Source: Haloarcula laminariae
GTDB taxonomy: Archaea; Halobacteriota; Halobacteria; Halobacteriales; Haloarculaceae
Direction of reading: 5' to 3'
Assembly (NCBI RefSeq): GCF_025457605.1
Contig: NZ_JAMZFY010000002.1
Location: 558,001 to 622,000 of the forward strand
DNA length: 64,000 bases
The notes under the pieces were generated by a model. It saw only the letters and a list, made by a program, of their open reading frames with translations. It was not told the origin of the DNA and searched no databases. Below, piece by piece: positions 50,073-59,790 of the stretch. The stretch's first letter is position 1, and each line of letters opens with the position of its first letter. The translations under genes were made by a program, and so were the position numbers.

Positions 50073-50202
50073 AACGTCGAACGGGGAACGCAGTGACCCG
50101 TGAGACACGACGGCTGTCCGTTTTTTCCGACCGCGAAACCGATAGCGCCGGCCCCGAGCCGACTGAAAACGGTTAACTGGCTACGCCCGAAACGGCCCTG
50201 TA

Positions 50203-50892
50203 ATGGCGAAGGACGTCAAACCGACTCGGAAGAACTTGATGCAGATAGAGGACCGCATCGAGCTCTCCGAGCGCGGGCACGATACGCTGGAGAAGAAGCG
50301 TGACGGCCTCATCATGGAGTTCATGGATATTCTCGACCAGGCACAGGACGTCCGGGAGGACTTGGACGACTCCTACGACCGCGCCCAGGACGCCATCAAC
50401 ATGGCCCGGGCGATGGAGGGCGACGTGGCGGTCCGCGGCGCCGCGGCCGCGCTCAAGGAGCACCCCGAACTGACGACCCAGTCGAAGAACATCATGGGCG
50501 TCGTCGTTCCCCAAATCGACTCGACGGGCGTCAAGAAGTCCCTGGACGAACGCGGCTACGGCGTGATGGGCACCTCCGCCCGCATCGACGAGGCCGCCGA
50601 CGCCTACGAGGAACTCATCGAGAACATCATCCTCGCCGCCGAGGTGGAGACGGCGATGAAGAAGATGCTCGAAGAGATCGAGACCACGAAACGCCGCGTC
50701 AACGCCCTGGAGTTCAAGCTCCTGCCCGACCTCCACGACAACAAGGAGTACATCGAGCAGAAGCTCGAAGAACAGGAGCGAGAAGAGATTTTCCGCATGA
50801 AGAAAATCAAGGCCAAGAAGGAAGAGGAGGAGGACGCCATCGCGGCCGAGGAAGCCAACGAGGAAGCCGAGCCGCTCACGGCCGACGACTGA
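50203..50892 (+). CDS. atpD: A-type ATP synthase subunit D (central shaft)
   Basis: 229 residues with two long antiparallel helices at the termini, as in the rotor shaft; [21 protein letters not shown] and [21 protein letters not shown] are family hallmarks. The acidic C-terminal tail ([16 protein letters not shown]) is a halophile feature. It is cut off from atpB by 1.0 kb containing bop and has its own 159-base upstream gap, where ACGGTTAACTGG may hold the promoter. Confidence 0.95.
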   Translation: MAKDVKPTRKNLMQIEDRIELSERGHDTLEKKRDGLIMEFMDILDQAQDVREDLDDSYDRAQDAINMARAMEGDVAVRGAAAALKEHPELTTQSKNIMGVVVPQIDSTGVKKSLDERGYGVMGTSARIDEAADAYEELIENIILAAEVETAMKKMLEEIETTKRRVNALEFKLLPDLHDNKEYIEQKLEEQEREEIFRMKKIKAKKEEEEDAIAAEEANEEAEPLTADD

Positions 50893-50910
50893 CGGACCTA
50901 TTTCTCCCCT

Positions 50911-51303
50911 ATGTCCTGCCAGAGCTGCGGTGGCGAGACCGTCGCCGTGCCGGTGTCCGCGGAGCTACGCGAGTACCTGCCCGGCGACGCGCCGGCCGTG
51001 GCGGTCTGTCGGGCCTGCCTGGCGATGGAGCCGACCGACGACGCGCCCGAGGCCGTCCCGGACCTGACCGTCCTCGACGACGCCGTCCCGTCCAGCCCCG
51101 AGGCCGCCGTCCCGCTGGTGTTGCTCGTGGGGTTGCTCGACTCGCTGGCGGTCCATCGGCCGGAGATAACCGCCTTGCTCGAACGGGTCGAGCAGGCCGG
51201 GACGGACCCGCTGCTCGCCGTCGACCGCCTCGCGGACGGCTACGGCGCCGACGCCCACGTCGACCTCGCCGCCCGCCGCCGGCAGCTCGAACAGCTCCTC
51301 TGA
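50911..51303 (+). CDS. DUF6276-like protein with zinc-knuckle Cys
   Basis: 130 residues. The N-terminus has CQSCGG and later CRACLAM, two CxxC pairs suited to one zinc. The rest is helical and acidic (VPLVLLVGLLDSLAVHRPEI, RRRQLEQLL). It follows atpD by 18 bases, probably on the same transcript, and this neighbour is common next to haloarchaeal atpD. The family name is recalled, not checked; function unknown. Confidence 0.75.
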   Translation: MSCQSCGGETVAVPVSAELREYLPGDAPAVAVCRACLAMEPTDDAPEAVPDLTVLDDAVPSSPEAAVPLVLLVGLLDSLAVHRPEITALLERVEQAGTDPLLAVDRLADGYGADAHVDLAARRRQLEQLL

Positions 51304-51373
51304 GACGCGTTCCTGTCGGTCAGGGCCGGATATCGGCACCGGCAAACCGCTACGAGACCCTGTACGAGGGGTT

Positions 51374-51403
51374 CCTAACGAGTTAGGCACCGAAATTTTA
51401 TAC
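51374..51403 (+). promoter_or_regulatory. Orphan promoter with a Bat-like palindrome and TATA box
   Basis: CCTAAC-GA-GTTAGG (51374-51387), close to the bop activator consensus, is followed after eight bases by the TATA-like TTTTATAC (51396-51403). Transcription would begin near 51425-51430, run rightward through a 6-bp hairpin (GACACA-AGCG-TGTGTC, about 51433-51448) and meet the 3' end of prf1. No ORF follows. Confidence 0.45.
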
Positions 51404-51500
51404 GTCCCGTCGCTTGCACGAAACGCGGCAGACACAAGCGTGTGTCCGCTCGTGGACTGACACTCTGCCCACCCTCCCCACCCATTCCCCATTTTGCCGC

Positions 51501-52757
51501 CTACACGCCCGTCGAGTAGCGAAGCAGTCCGGCGACACCGCCGAAGGCGGTCAGCAGCTGCTCGCCCTTCTCGAAGTCCGTAGAGATAAACACCGTCTCG
51601 GTGCCCCGCTGGTCGGCCAGCTCCATCAGGTGGTCGATGGCGTCCTCGCGCTCGCCCTCCTCGGCGTCGACCGTCGCGCTACAGCGCGTACAGTCGTGGT
51701 CGGGGGTTGCCTTCGCGCTGTCGATGAGGTCGTACTCGTCGTGGCCGTTCTCGCAGGTGTAGGCGACGACGTCCTTCCGGAGGTCCTCGGAGATGAGCAG
51801 CTCCTCGACGGCGCCCATGTTGAGGTTCTGGCGGGTCTGGTCGAAGCCGTAGGTGGCCTTGTCCCCGTCGTGGAGCTGTTTGAAGAACTCCTCCATGACC
51901 TGCTTGTCCTGGAGCATCTCGTGTTCCTCCAGGACGTCCTCGGCGGCGTCGACCAGGTCGTAGAGGCCGGACTCGTCGGTGTAGGCGATGTCGAACTTCC
52001 CCAGCACCATGTCCTGTAGCTCGTGGTGGAGGTAGTCGCCGTCGAGGAACTCGTCTTTCGTCGGCGAGGGGCCGCCCACGAGGACGCCGTCCATCTCGTG
52101 GCGGTCCGGGACCATCAGGTCGTTGGCCATGCCGGCGACCTCCTGGTAGAAGTTGTCGATGGCCTCCAGGCGAAGCCGGGCGAATCGCTGGGCGGACTGG
52201 CCACCTTTCCGCTGCTTGCCGGGGACCAGTGAGGAGGCGGACTTGACGGGCTCGACGCGTTTGCCCTTGAGCCAGCCGACGTTTGCCTCCCGCCGGTCCA
52301 GCACGATGAGGCCGAAGAGGCCCTTATCCGCCAGCATGTTCTCCAGTGGCTCGGTGAGGAAGGCCGAGTCACAGTGGTAGCGGAAGGACTCGATGGGGTC
52401 GGGCGGCGACTCTAAGACCTTCGTCACCATGTCGGTCCGGCCGCCGCCGGAGTCGATGGCGCCCGAGAACAGCACCATCCCGTTCTCCGGCGGGCGCACG
52501 TCGTAGTAGCGCAGGCGGTCCTTGAGGGAGGTCAGGGCGTCCTGGACCGCCGTTCGGGTGGCCTTCGATTTGATGTTCGAGGCCTCGGAGTGTTCCTGCG
52601 TGACGTGGGCGACCACGTCGCTGAGGAGTTTGTCCTCGGGCACGTAGATAGAGACCAGCTGGGTGCCCGACCCCTCGTACCCCTTGAGTTCCTCTATGAC
52701 CTTCTTGAACTCGTACTTCTGTTTGTCCGACTGCTCCTGTTCCTGGGGCTCGCTCAT
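51501..52757 (-). CDS. prf1: Peptide chain release factor aRF1
   Basis: A 418-residue class I release factor. Domain 1 has the stop-codon-reading loop ASNIKSK, domain 2 the peptidyl-tRNA hydrolysis motif GKQRKGGQSAQR, and domain 3 a four-Cys mini-domain (YTCENGHDEYD, DHDCTRCSA). ATG 52757 gives MSEPQEQEQSDKQKY; a GTG two codons upstream is rejected. It may be met head-on by the orphan transcript starting near 51425. Confidence 0.96.
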   Translation of the reverse strand: MSEPQEQEQSDKQKYEFKKVIEELKGYEGSGTQLVSIYVPEDKLLSDVVAHVTQEHSEASNIKSKATRTAVQDALTSLKDRLRYYDVRPPENGMVLFSGAIDSGGGRTDMVTKVLESPPDPIESFRYHCDSAFLTEPLENMLADKGLFGLIVLDRREANVGWLKGKRVEPVKSASSLVPGKQRKGGQSAQRFARLRLEAIDNFYQEVAGMANDLMVPDRHEMDGVLVGGPSPTKDEFLDGDYLHHELQDMVLGKFDIAYTDESGLYDLVDAAEDVLEEHEMLQDKQVMEEFFKQLHDGDKATYGFDQTRQNLNMGAVEELLISEDLRKDVVAYTCENGHDEYDLIDSAKATPDHDCTRCSATVDAEEGEREDAIDHLMELADQRGTETVFISTDFEKGEQLLTAFGGVAGLLRYSTGV

Positions 52758-53076
52758 TACCACGATTTCGGTAGTGTCGCCTAAGAACCTGTTGACAGAG
52801 AGGTTCGAGCTACGTGCGACTCCCTGTCACGCGCATCGAGGGGTGAAACGGCCGGCGACTGGGGGGCCGAGCGATTCGACGGGGTTCGGAGTGGAACGGG
52901 GGATACGGGCTGACGCAAGCGTCTCGTCCCATCGAAACGACCGGTAAAGCCCGTGCACTGCTCACACTTGCTACCGCCTTCATCCCGTCACGAATCCCGG
53001 TATTGGGCGGCTGTCATGACGGCTCACGGACAGCCGGCTTTATATGATTCCCACTATAGAACACAGACAACAGATT
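52758..53076. other. Gene-free divergent region between prf1 and the MinD-like gene
   Basis: 319 bases without a supportable gene; it must hold both promoters. For the right-hand gene a TATA-like TTTATATG lies at 53039-53046, directly after an inverted repeat GGCTGTC (53009-53015) / GACAGCC (53029-53035) that could be an operator. Nothing else distinct is seen. Confidence 0.5.
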
Positions 53077-53904
53077 ATGGCGGGGTATGTTTGTACCATC
53101 GCAGGCGGGAAAGGCGGGGTCGGCAAGACTACCACTGCTGTCAACGTCGGTGCGGGACTGCAGGAACTGGGGTACGACGTCGCCGTCGTCGACGCCGACC
53201 TCGGGATGGCGAATCTGGGGTCGATGCTGGCGGTCGAACCCGACAGAAGCGTCCACGAGATTCTGGCCGGCGATGCGGCCGTCAGCGAGGCCCTGACCGA
53301 CGCTCCCGGCGGCCTGACCGTCATCGCCGGCGAGCAGTCCCTGGACGCCTTCGCCGACGCCGACCCGGCAAAGCTCCGGAAGGTGATAAAGACCCTCCGG
53401 GCCGCCTACGACGCCGTCATCATCGACACCGGCGCGGGACTGAGCCACGAGGTGGCCGTTCCCCTGGGACTCGCGGACGGCATCGTCCTCGTCACGACCC
53501 CCGACGAGGTCGCCGTCGGCGACACGGTCAAGACCGCCCAACTGGCCGAGCGCATCGACGGCAACGTCGTCGGCGGCCTCATCACGCGGGTGACACGCCA
53601 CACGGACGTGGCCGACATCAACGAACGGTTCGACTTCCCGCTGCTCGCCGTCATCCCCGACGACCCGCAGGCGACAACCGAGGAGCCGCTGGTCCGCTAC
53701 GAACCCGACAGCCCCGCCGCGGACGCCTATCTCCGCCTGACTGACGCGCTCGAGGGCGTCTTCTTCGAGGGGGACACCGCCGACGTCGACCTCGACACAA
53801 TCGTCGACGACGCCTGGTTCATCGACGAGGAGGAGGCGGCGACGGTGGAGGGCGACGAGGCCGACGAGGAGAGCTCCGGCGGCGTCTTCGGGCTGTTCAA
53901 CTAG
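53077..53904 (+). CDS. MinD/ParA-like P-loop ATPase
   Basis: A 275-residue deviant-Walker ATPase: GGKGGVGKTTTAVNVG at the N-terminus with the signature Lys, VVDADLGMANLGSML, VIIDTGAGLSHEV and VTTPDEVAVGDTVKT. The last 40 residues are acidic and end VFGLFN, which might be a membrane- or partner-binding tail. MinD homologues in haloarchaea act in positioning of archaella and chemosensory arrays; the role of this one is unknown. ATG 53077 is preferred over an upstream ATG at 53044, which would overlap the TATA box. Confidence 0.9.
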   Translation: MAGYVCTIAGGKGGVGKTTTAVNVGAGLQELGYDVAVVDADLGMANLGSMLAVEPDRSVHEILAGDAAVSEALTDAPGGLTVIAGEQSLDAFADADPAKLRKVIKTLRAAYDAVIIDTGAGLSHEVAVPLGLADGIVLVTTPDEVAVGDTVKTAQLAERIDGNVVGGLITRVTRHTDVADINERFDFPLLAVIPDDPQATTEEPLVRYEPDSPAADAYLRLTDALEGVFFEGDTADVDLDTIVDDAWFIDEEEAATVEGDEADEESSGGVFGLFN

Positions 53905-53963
53905 GACAGACCGCCGTTTCTTCCGAAATGTGGGCGGTGTTTATCTGAGAGACATAGTGTGCC

Positions 53964-53991
53964 ACCAGCCAGAAAGCCCCGACTGGCTGGT
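53964..53991. terminator. Hairpin between two convergent genes
   Basis: ACCAGCCAG (53964-53972) and CTGGCTGGT (53983-53991) pair perfectly with a 10-base loop. It lies in the 132-base gap between the ends of the MinD-like gene and argS, so it may serve both as a 3' end. A leftover of a mobile-element end is possible but not supported by other features. Confidence 0.5.
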
Positions 53992-54036
53992 TACAACGCT
54001 GACCGCTCCGCAAAGCTGTTGAATCCTGTTGCTAGC

Positions 54037-55773
54037 TCACATCGAGGTCGGCGCCTCGACCCCGATGGCGTCCAGGGCGTTCGCAACGGTGTGACGGGTG
54101 CCGGCGACGAGGGCGAGCCGCGCCGCTCGCGTCTCCTCGTCCGCGTCGAGGACGGGACACTCCCGGTAGAAGGCGTTGAACGTCTCCGCGACGGTGCGGG
54201 TGTAGGTAGCGACCGTGTGGGGCTGGAGGTCGTCGGCCGCTTCCTCGATGACGGCGGGGAACCGCGCGAGCACGCGCAGGAGGTCAAGCTCCTCGGGCTC
54301 GCCCAGCTGGTCGAAGTCGGGGTCGTCGGGAATCTCGCCGGCATCCTCGGTGATGCCACAGCAGCGCGCGTGGACGTACTGGACGTATGGCGCGGACTGG
54401 GCCTCGAAGTCCAGCGCGCGCTCCCACTCGAAGGTGATGCCCTTGGTGGGCTGTTTCGAGACGATGTCGTAGCGGACGGCGCCGACGCCGACCTGGTGGG
54501 CGATGCGCTCGATGTCGGCCTCGTCTAGGTCCCCCCGCGTCCGGTCGTCCAGCCGGGACTCGACCTCGTCGCGGGCGCGGGCGATGGCCTCGTCGAGCAG
54601 GTCGTCTAAGTCGATACCGGTGCCCTCGCGGGTGCTCATCCCGCCTTCGGGGAGGTTCACCCAGGAGTAAAAGACCTGCTGGAGCTGGTCGGTGTCCTCG
54701 CCCAGCAGCTCCAGCGCGGCCGCGAGCTGGTCGGCCTGCAGGTGGTGGTCCTCGCCGAGGACGGTGACCGCGCGGTCGTAGTTGTCGAACTTCCACTCGT
54801 GGTGGGCCAGGTCCCGCGTCGTGTACAGCGAGGTCCCGTCCGAGCGCAGGAAGACGAGGTTCTTCTCGAACTCGGGGAGCTCCAGTTGCCAGGCGTCCTC
54901 GTCGTAGACCGCACAGTCGAGCTCTTTCAGCCGGTCGACCAGGGCGTCGGTGTCGCCGTTGCGCATGAACCGCGTCTCCTTGACGAACTCGTCGAACTCG
55001 GCGGGGAGCCGGGAGAGCGTGGTCTGCATCCCGCCCAGCACGGTGTCGACGACCTCGGCCACCCGGTCGTAGGTGTCGTCGTCGCCGTCTTCGAGCCCCT
55101 TGAGGATGGCCTGTATCTCCGCTTCGGCGTCCTCGACCTCGCTTTCCGGACCCTCTTCGAGGAACGCGTTCCCCTTGCGGTAGTAGCGGACCATCTCGTA
55201 CTCGGGGGAGTCGCGCTCGGGGTCGGGGAGGTCGCTCTCGTCGAAGGTCTCGTAGGCCCAGGTGAACACCGCTATCTGGCGGCCGGCGTCGTTGACGTAG
55301 TAGTGGCGGTCGACGTCGTAGCCGGCGTAGTCGAGTACGCGGGCGAGGGCGTCCCCGATGATGGGGTTGCGCGCCCGGCCGACGTGGACCGGCCCAGTCG
55401 GGTTCGCGGAGGTGTGCTCGACGACGACGCTGGTCTCGCGGTCGGGGAGGCGACCGAACGCCTCGTCGGTCGCCCCGGTCAGCGTCTCGGCGAAGTAGGT
55501 ATCGTTCGGCAGGAAGTTCACGTACGGGCCCTGCGTGGTCACGGAACCGACGTAGTCGAGCGCCTCGGTGTCGACGGCGTCGGCGATGTCGGCCGCCACC
55601 TTCGGCGGCGGGGCGCCGACCTCGCCGGCCAGGCGGAACGCGGCGCTCGAGGCCAGTACGGCGTCGACGTCCTCCGGGGGCTCCTCGATACCGAGGTCCC
55701 CGGTCGGGAGGTCCAGAGCCGTCAACGCCGAACGGAGCGCGTCTTCGGCCTCGGAGCGGAGCTGTCTGAACAT
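54037..55773 (-). CDS. argS: Arginyl-tRNA synthetase
   Basis: A 578-residue class I synthetase. The N-terminal tRNA-binding region is followed by the catalytic core with [15 protein letters not shown] (HIGH-equivalent) and the second signature GGMSTREGT, where the family lacks a normal KMSKS Lys. The C-terminal anticodon-binding helical domain ends with [19 protein letters not shown] 55773 ([14 protein letters not shown]) is the family start; upstream in-frame sequence is not conserved in character. Confidence 0.95.
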   Translation of the reverse strand: MFRQLRSEAEDALRSALTALDLPTGDLGIEEPPEDVDAVLASSAAFRLAGEVGAPPPKVAADIADAVDTEALDYVGSVTTQGPYVNFLPNDTYFAETLTGATDEAFGRLPDRETSVVVEHTSANPTGPVHVGRARNPIIGDALARVLDYAGYDVDRHYYVNDAGRQIAVFTWAYETFDESDLPDPERDSPEYEMVRYYRKGNAFLEEGPESEVEDAEAEIQAILKGLEDGDDDTYDRVAEVVDTVLGGMQTTLSRLPAEFDEFVKETRFMRNGDTDALVDRLKELDCAVYDEDAWQLELPEFEKNLVFLRSDGTSLYTTRDLAHHEWKFDNYDRAVTVLGEDHHLQADQLAAALELLGEDTDQLQQVFYSWVNLPEGGMSTREGTGIDLDDLLDEAIARARDEVESRLDDRTRGDLDEADIERIAHQVGVGAVRYDIVSKQPTKGITFEWERALDFEAQSAPYVQYVHARCCGITEDAGEIPDDPDFDQLGEPEELDLLRVLARFPAVIEEAADDLQPHTVATYTRTVAETFNAFYRECPVLDADEETRAARLALVAGTRHTVANALDAIGVEAPTSM

Positions 55774-55822
55774 ACGCCTCTCTCCCGTCGCGGGGAGTAA
55801 ATGGGTAACGAAACGCCGGGGG

Positions 55823-57592
55823 CTACGCGAAAAAGCGCGGGCCAAACAGCATCACGAACAGCCCGCCTATCATCGACACTGTCACCGCCAACGTGACGGC
55901 CGTCGTGAGGCTCCGGCGACCGGGCACGGGGAGTCTGGAGACCACCGACTCCGTCGACGCCCGGAGGATGTGGCCGCCGTCGAGCGGGAAGGTCGGGATG
56001 AGGTTGAACTGGCCGATGACGATGTTTATCCACCCGGTCCAGAACAGGACGTTCGCGAACAGGAAGACGGCCGAGTCCCCGAGGGCGGAGAGCGGTCCGT
56101 CGACGGTGTAGAAGTCGACCCAGAAGCCGGTGAAGCCGGGGAAGTTGTACCCGAGGCCGCCGCCGGGGGCCTCACCGATGACGGGGAGGACGAAGGCGAA
56201 GTAAATCTGCTGGAAAAAGCCGGTGTCGGCCGCCTGAACGCCAGTCCCGGGGTCCCCGCCGATGGCGTTCAGGAACGCCGCCGCCGGGTACTGGTCGAGG
56301 CCGAAGTCGTTGACCTCGATGCCCGACACGCCCGTCTGGGGCGCGATGCCGAGCAGCGCGCCCCCGGTGCCGTCGTCGCCGGCAGTGACGTTGTAGGTCC
56401 GTCGCTCGCCGTCGACGTAGGCGGTGACGGCGAGCGTCTCACCGGCCGAGCGGTTGTCCAGCACGTCCCGCAGTTGGGCCGTGTTCACGGTCCGTTCGCC
56501 GTCGATTTCCGTGATGACGATGCCGGTTTCGGCGGGCGCACCCTCGCCAGCGAGCGCCCCGTCGGCGCTGACGAGCGCGTAGCTCCCGGTCGGCATCACC
56601 ACGGTCCGGCCGCCCTCCGTCCGAAGCTCCGCGACGGGGTGGGCCCGCGAGGCGTCGATGAACTGCTCGGTCGTCGAGACGCTCGTTCCGTTGACGCTGA
56701 CGATGGTCTCACCGCTTTCCAGGGGCGCGCTCTCGATAGCGCTGCTGACGACCGCCGACCGCTGGACCGTCGCGGACTCCTTGTTCCGGAAGTCCACCGT
56801 CACGCGCGTCTCGTTGGTCGCTGCGAGCGTCGACTCCAGGTCGCTGGGGCTCTGCACCGCTTGGCCGTTGATGCCCGTTATCACGTCGCCCGACTCGATA
56901 CCCGCCTGTGCCGCGGGGGTCTCCTCGACGGTGCCGCCGACGTGGTAGCCGTCGACGACGGCGATAGAGCCCGCTATCGGCCCGAACAGCAGGAGGAGCG
57001 CGACGAAAGACAGCGCGAAGTTGTTCGTCACGCCCGCGGCGTACATCCGCACCTGCGCGCCCCGGTCCGACTTCAGCAGCTCCGACTCGTCGGGTTCGAC
57101 GAAGGCGCCGATGGGGATGACCGCGAGCAGCGCCAGCCCCATCGACTCGATGTCGATGTCCTCGACCCGGCAGAACAGTCCGTGGCCGCCCTCGTGGACG
57201 ATGAGGGCGAGTACCAGCCCCAGGACGATTTCGGGTGCGACCGACAGCGGCAGGAAGTCGTTGACGCCCGGAATCGCCAGGGCGTTGCGGGGCTCGTTCA
57301 GCGCCGAGGGCTGTGGGTTGACCACCGCCTGGTAGGCGCTAAAGGCGACCAGCAGAAACGAGCCGACCATCACGACGAGAGCGGCGCCGACGCCCAGGTT
57401 CCCCCAGGCGCGCCAGAACCGCTTGGGCCGGGCCAGTCGCGTCAGTATCCGCTTGCCTCGCTGGGTGTGAACCGTCGCGAGCGGGCCACTGAACTTGACG
57501 TATTCGGGTATTACGCCGCGGGATTTGAGCGTCATCGCCGCCAGCGTGTACGCGGCGAGTCCGACGAGGACCCACGTCAGCGTGCCGACCAT
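55823..57592 (-). CDS. Site-2 protease family membrane metalloprotease with PDZ domains
   Basis: A 589-residue M50 intramembrane protease. The zinc motif HEGGH ([12 protein letters not shown]) lies about residue 133 and the second metal site [14 protein letters not shown] near the C-terminus. Between them are PDZ-like domains ([30 protein letters not shown]) exposed outside the membrane. About seven helices. Such enzymes release membrane-bound regulators; the substrate is unknown. A second, PDZ-less S2P is encoded at 61144. Confidence 0.93.
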   Translation of the reverse strand: MVGTLTWVLVGLAAYTLAAMTLKSRGVIPEYVKFSGPLATVHTQRGKRILTRLARPKRFWRAWGNLGVGAALVVMVGSFLLVAFSAYQAVVNPQPSALNEPRNALAIPGVNDFLPLSVAPEIVLGLVLALIVHEGGHGLFCRVEDIDIESMGLALLAVIPIGAFVEPDESELLKSDRGAQVRMYAAGVTNNFALSFVALLLLFGPIAGSIAVVDGYHVGGTVEETPAAQAGIESGDVITGINGQAVQSPSDLESTLAATNETRVTVDFRNKESATVQRSAVVSSAIESAPLESGETIVSVNGTSVSTTEQFIDASRAHPVAELRTEGGRTVVMPTGSYALVSADGALAGEGAPAETGIVITEIDGERTVNTAQLRDVLDNRSAGETLAVTAYVDGERRTYNVTAGDDGTGGALLGIAPQTGVSGIEVNDFGLDQYPAAAFLNAIGGDPGTGVQAADTGFFQQIYFAFVLPVIGEAPGGGLGYNFPGFTGFWVDFYTVDGPLSALGDSAVFLFANVLFWTGWINIVIGQFNLIPTFPLDGGHILRASTESVVSRLPVPGRRSLTTAVTLAVTVSMIGGLFVMLFGPRFFA

Positions 57593-57681
57593 TTACCGAG
57601 AGAACGGGCCAGCAAAGCAAGAGGGTTTGGTTTGAACACGCCGACCGCCACGCGGCGCGTGCCTGCCGCCATCGGGCCGGC

Positions 57682-58092
57682 CTACTCCCGGCTCGCGACG
57701 CCCAGCAGCGCCAGCGCCGTCCCGAACAGCGCCGTGTTCTTCAGGAACTGTATCTGCTGTTGCTGGGCCTCCTCGGGCTCGTCGGCCGCCCAGAAGTCGT
57801 GCATCATCGGGGTGACGCCCAGGAAGAACGTCGCCACGGCGAGGGCGGCGAGCCTGGGGAGCCGCCACAGCGAGACGCCGACGCCGCCAAACAGCAGGAG
57901 TCCGTGGGCGGCCTTGTTCGAGACCTCCGGCATCGGGACCCCCTTGGCCTCTGCGTACTGGGCGCGGGACTCGGCGTTCCGGAGCCCGTCGACGGCCATC
58001 ACGGCGAGGACGCCGCCGTACAGCAGCCGGCCCAGGCGGAACGAGCTCGATGACTGGTCGCTCGGACCGTCCGTGTCTGACTGAGCTGACAT
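57682..58092 (-). CDS. DoxX family membrane protein
   Basis: A 136-residue protein with four hydrophobic helices. LGRLLYGGVLAVMAVDGLRN and FLGVTPMMHDFWA are DoxX-type segments. DoxX-like proteins are linked to quinone oxidation or redox stress, but most are uncharacterised. ATG 58092 gives MSAQSDTDGPS, an acidic 20-residue lead before helix 1. Confidence 0.85.
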   Translation of the reverse strand: MSAQSDTDGPSDQSSSSFRLGRLLYGGVLAVMAVDGLRNAESRAQYAEAKGVPMPEVSNKAAHGLLLFGGVGVSLWRLPRLAALAVATFFLGVTPMMHDFWAADEPEEAQQQQIQFLKNTALFGTALALLGVASRE

Positions 58093-58146
58093 ACCCGTGT
58101 GAACGGTCGCCACGCACTTAGAGCCACGTCCCGCTGTGGGGCCGTG

Positions 58147-59790
58147 TCAGGCTTCCCGGCGGAGCCGCCGCACGACGAAGTCCCGGTCGAGTTTCCCCAT
58201 GAACGTCCCGAGCTGTGGCCCTTCCGTGTCGTCGAACAGCAGCCGGTAGCCCGCGGCGAAGAAGTCGGCGGTGTCGATGCCGTGGCGCTTCGCGGTCTCG
58301 TAAATCTCGCTCTGTATCTCGTCGCCGTCGTGGCCCGCGTCGACGAAGTCCGCGAGCTCGTCGAGTGCGGCTTCCATCTCGGGGCCGAACTCGACTGCGG
58401 GCATCTCGGCGCGCTTGAGTTCGTAGTCGAACTCGTTGCCGGTGCGACGGGCCCAGTGCTGGGCGCGCTCGACGCGGGCCAGGGCGTCCTCGACGGCCCA
58501 CTCCGGCGCGTCCTCGGGGATGTGCCCCTCCTTGCGGGCGATCTGTTCCCGGATTTCGGGGTCCTCGGTCATTCCGAGGACGGCGGCGAAGGTGTAGGGG
58601 ATGCGCACCCGCTCTTCCCGGGGCTCGTCGACGACCATCGGGTAGGCCCGCTCGGCGAGTTCCCGCTCGGCCTCGTCGCGGGGCTCGGCGTCGCCGAAGT
58701 ATATCCGCTCGAAGCGGTCGAACTCGTCGACGAGCCGGTCCACGTCGGTGACCGAGAAGTCCCGCTGCTTGCGGGGGTTCTTCACGAAGAAGTACCGGAG
58801 CACCTCGGGCTCGAGGATTTCGAGGACCTCGTCGACGGTGACGACGTTGCCCGACGAGGAGGAGAGCGGTTCCCCCTCCAGCGTGAACCACTCGTACACC
58901 ATCGGTACCGGCGGTTGGATGTCCAGTACGTTCTCGGCGATGTCCTCGCCGGAGGGCCAGGACCCCTCGGCGTGGTCCTTCCCGAACGGCTCGAAGTCCA
59001 CGCCCAGAATCTCCCACTGGCCGGGCCACTCGAAGCGCCAGGGCAGTTTCCCGTCCCGCAGCGTCGCCACGCCCTCGTGGCCACAGCCTTCGATCGTCTC
59101 GTCGCCGGCCTCGACGTCTTCACAGACGTAGCGGACCTCCCCGGCGTCGAGGTCCACCTCGGTGACGCCCTCGGTGAGCTTCCCGCACGCCTCGCACTGG
59201 GGCAGGAAGGGGACGTAGTCGTCGTCGACCTTGTTCTGGTAGTCGGCGAGCACCTCGCGGGCGCGGTCGGCCCGTTCCAGCACCCGCCGCGTGACGCCCT
59301 CGAACTCCCCGTCGGCGTACAGCTCGGTGTTCGAGACGAAGTCGACGTCGACGCCGACCAGGTCGGCGCTTTTCTTCAGGAGGTTGGTGAAGTGGGCGCC
59401 GTAGGAGCCACAGTCACAGTCGAACGGGTCCGGGATGTCGGTGTACGGTTTCCCGAGATTGCGCCCGAGCGCGCCGGCGTCGACCTCGCCCAGCCCGACG
59501 ACGTTCCAGTCGAGGTCGGCGAGCTGTCGGGGCACCGCGCGCAGGCGGTCCTTGTCGTCGGCGGTGAACACCTGCCGGACCTCGTGGCCCCGGTCGCGGA
59601 GCGACTCGGCGACGTAGTGGCCACGCATTATCTCGTTGAAGTGGCCGATGTGGGGCACGCCGGAGGGCGAGACGCCGCCCTTGACGACGATGGGGTCGTC
59701 GGGGTCGCGGGCCTCGACGGCGTCGGCGACCGAGTCCGCCCAGAACGCCCGCTCGCTGCCGCGGCCGACCTCGTAGGGGTCCTCGGCCAT
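58147..59790 (-). CDS. lysS: Lysyl-tRNA synthetase, class I
   Basis: A 547-residue archaeal-type class I LysRS. The HIGH motif is in SGVPHIGHFNEIM, the KMSKS-equivalent loop in SSSSGNVVTV, and a zinc-site-like CxxC is in QCEACGKLTEG with a second Cys pair further on. The C-terminal helical cage binds the anticodon. Stop of pyrH and start of lysS touch (59791/59790), so they form one transcription unit. Confidence 0.95.
   Translation of the reverse strand: MAEDPYEVGRGSERAFWADSVADAVEARDPDDPIVVKGGVSPSGVPHIGHFNEIMRGHYVAESLRDRGHEVRQVFTADDKDRLRAVPRQLADLDWNVVGLGEVDAGALGRNLGKPYTDIPDPFDCDCGSYGAHFTNLLKKSADLVGVDVDFVSNTELYADGEFEGVTRRVLERADRAREVLADYQNKVDDDYVPFLPQCEACGKLTEGVTEVDLDAGEVRYVCEDVEAGDETIEGCGHEGVATLRDGKLPWRFEWPGQWEILGVDFEPFGKDHAEGSWPSGEDIAENVLDIQPPVPMVYEWFTLEGEPLSSSSGNVVTVDEVLEILEPEVLRYFFVKNPRKQRDFSVTDVDRLVDEFDRFERIYFGDAEPRDEAERELAERAYPMVVDEPREERVRIPYTFAAVLGMTEDPEIREQIARKEGHIPEDAPEWAVEDALARVERAQHWARRTGNEFDYELKRAEMPAVEFGPEMEAALDELADFVDAGHDGDEIQSEIYETAKRHGIDTADFFAAGYRLLFDDTEGPQLGTFMGKLDRDFVVRRLRREA

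Noticed and set aside
53905-54036. The end of an IS200/IS605-type element
   Set aside because: A hairpin followed by a conserved-looking stretch was suggestive, but there is no transposase, no TnpB fragment and no second end nearby.
55568-58084. An 838-residue open frame on the plus strand
   Set aside because: It crosses the start of argS, the whole S2P gene and most of the DoxX gene on the other strand; composition is His/Arg/Gly-rich with no domain.
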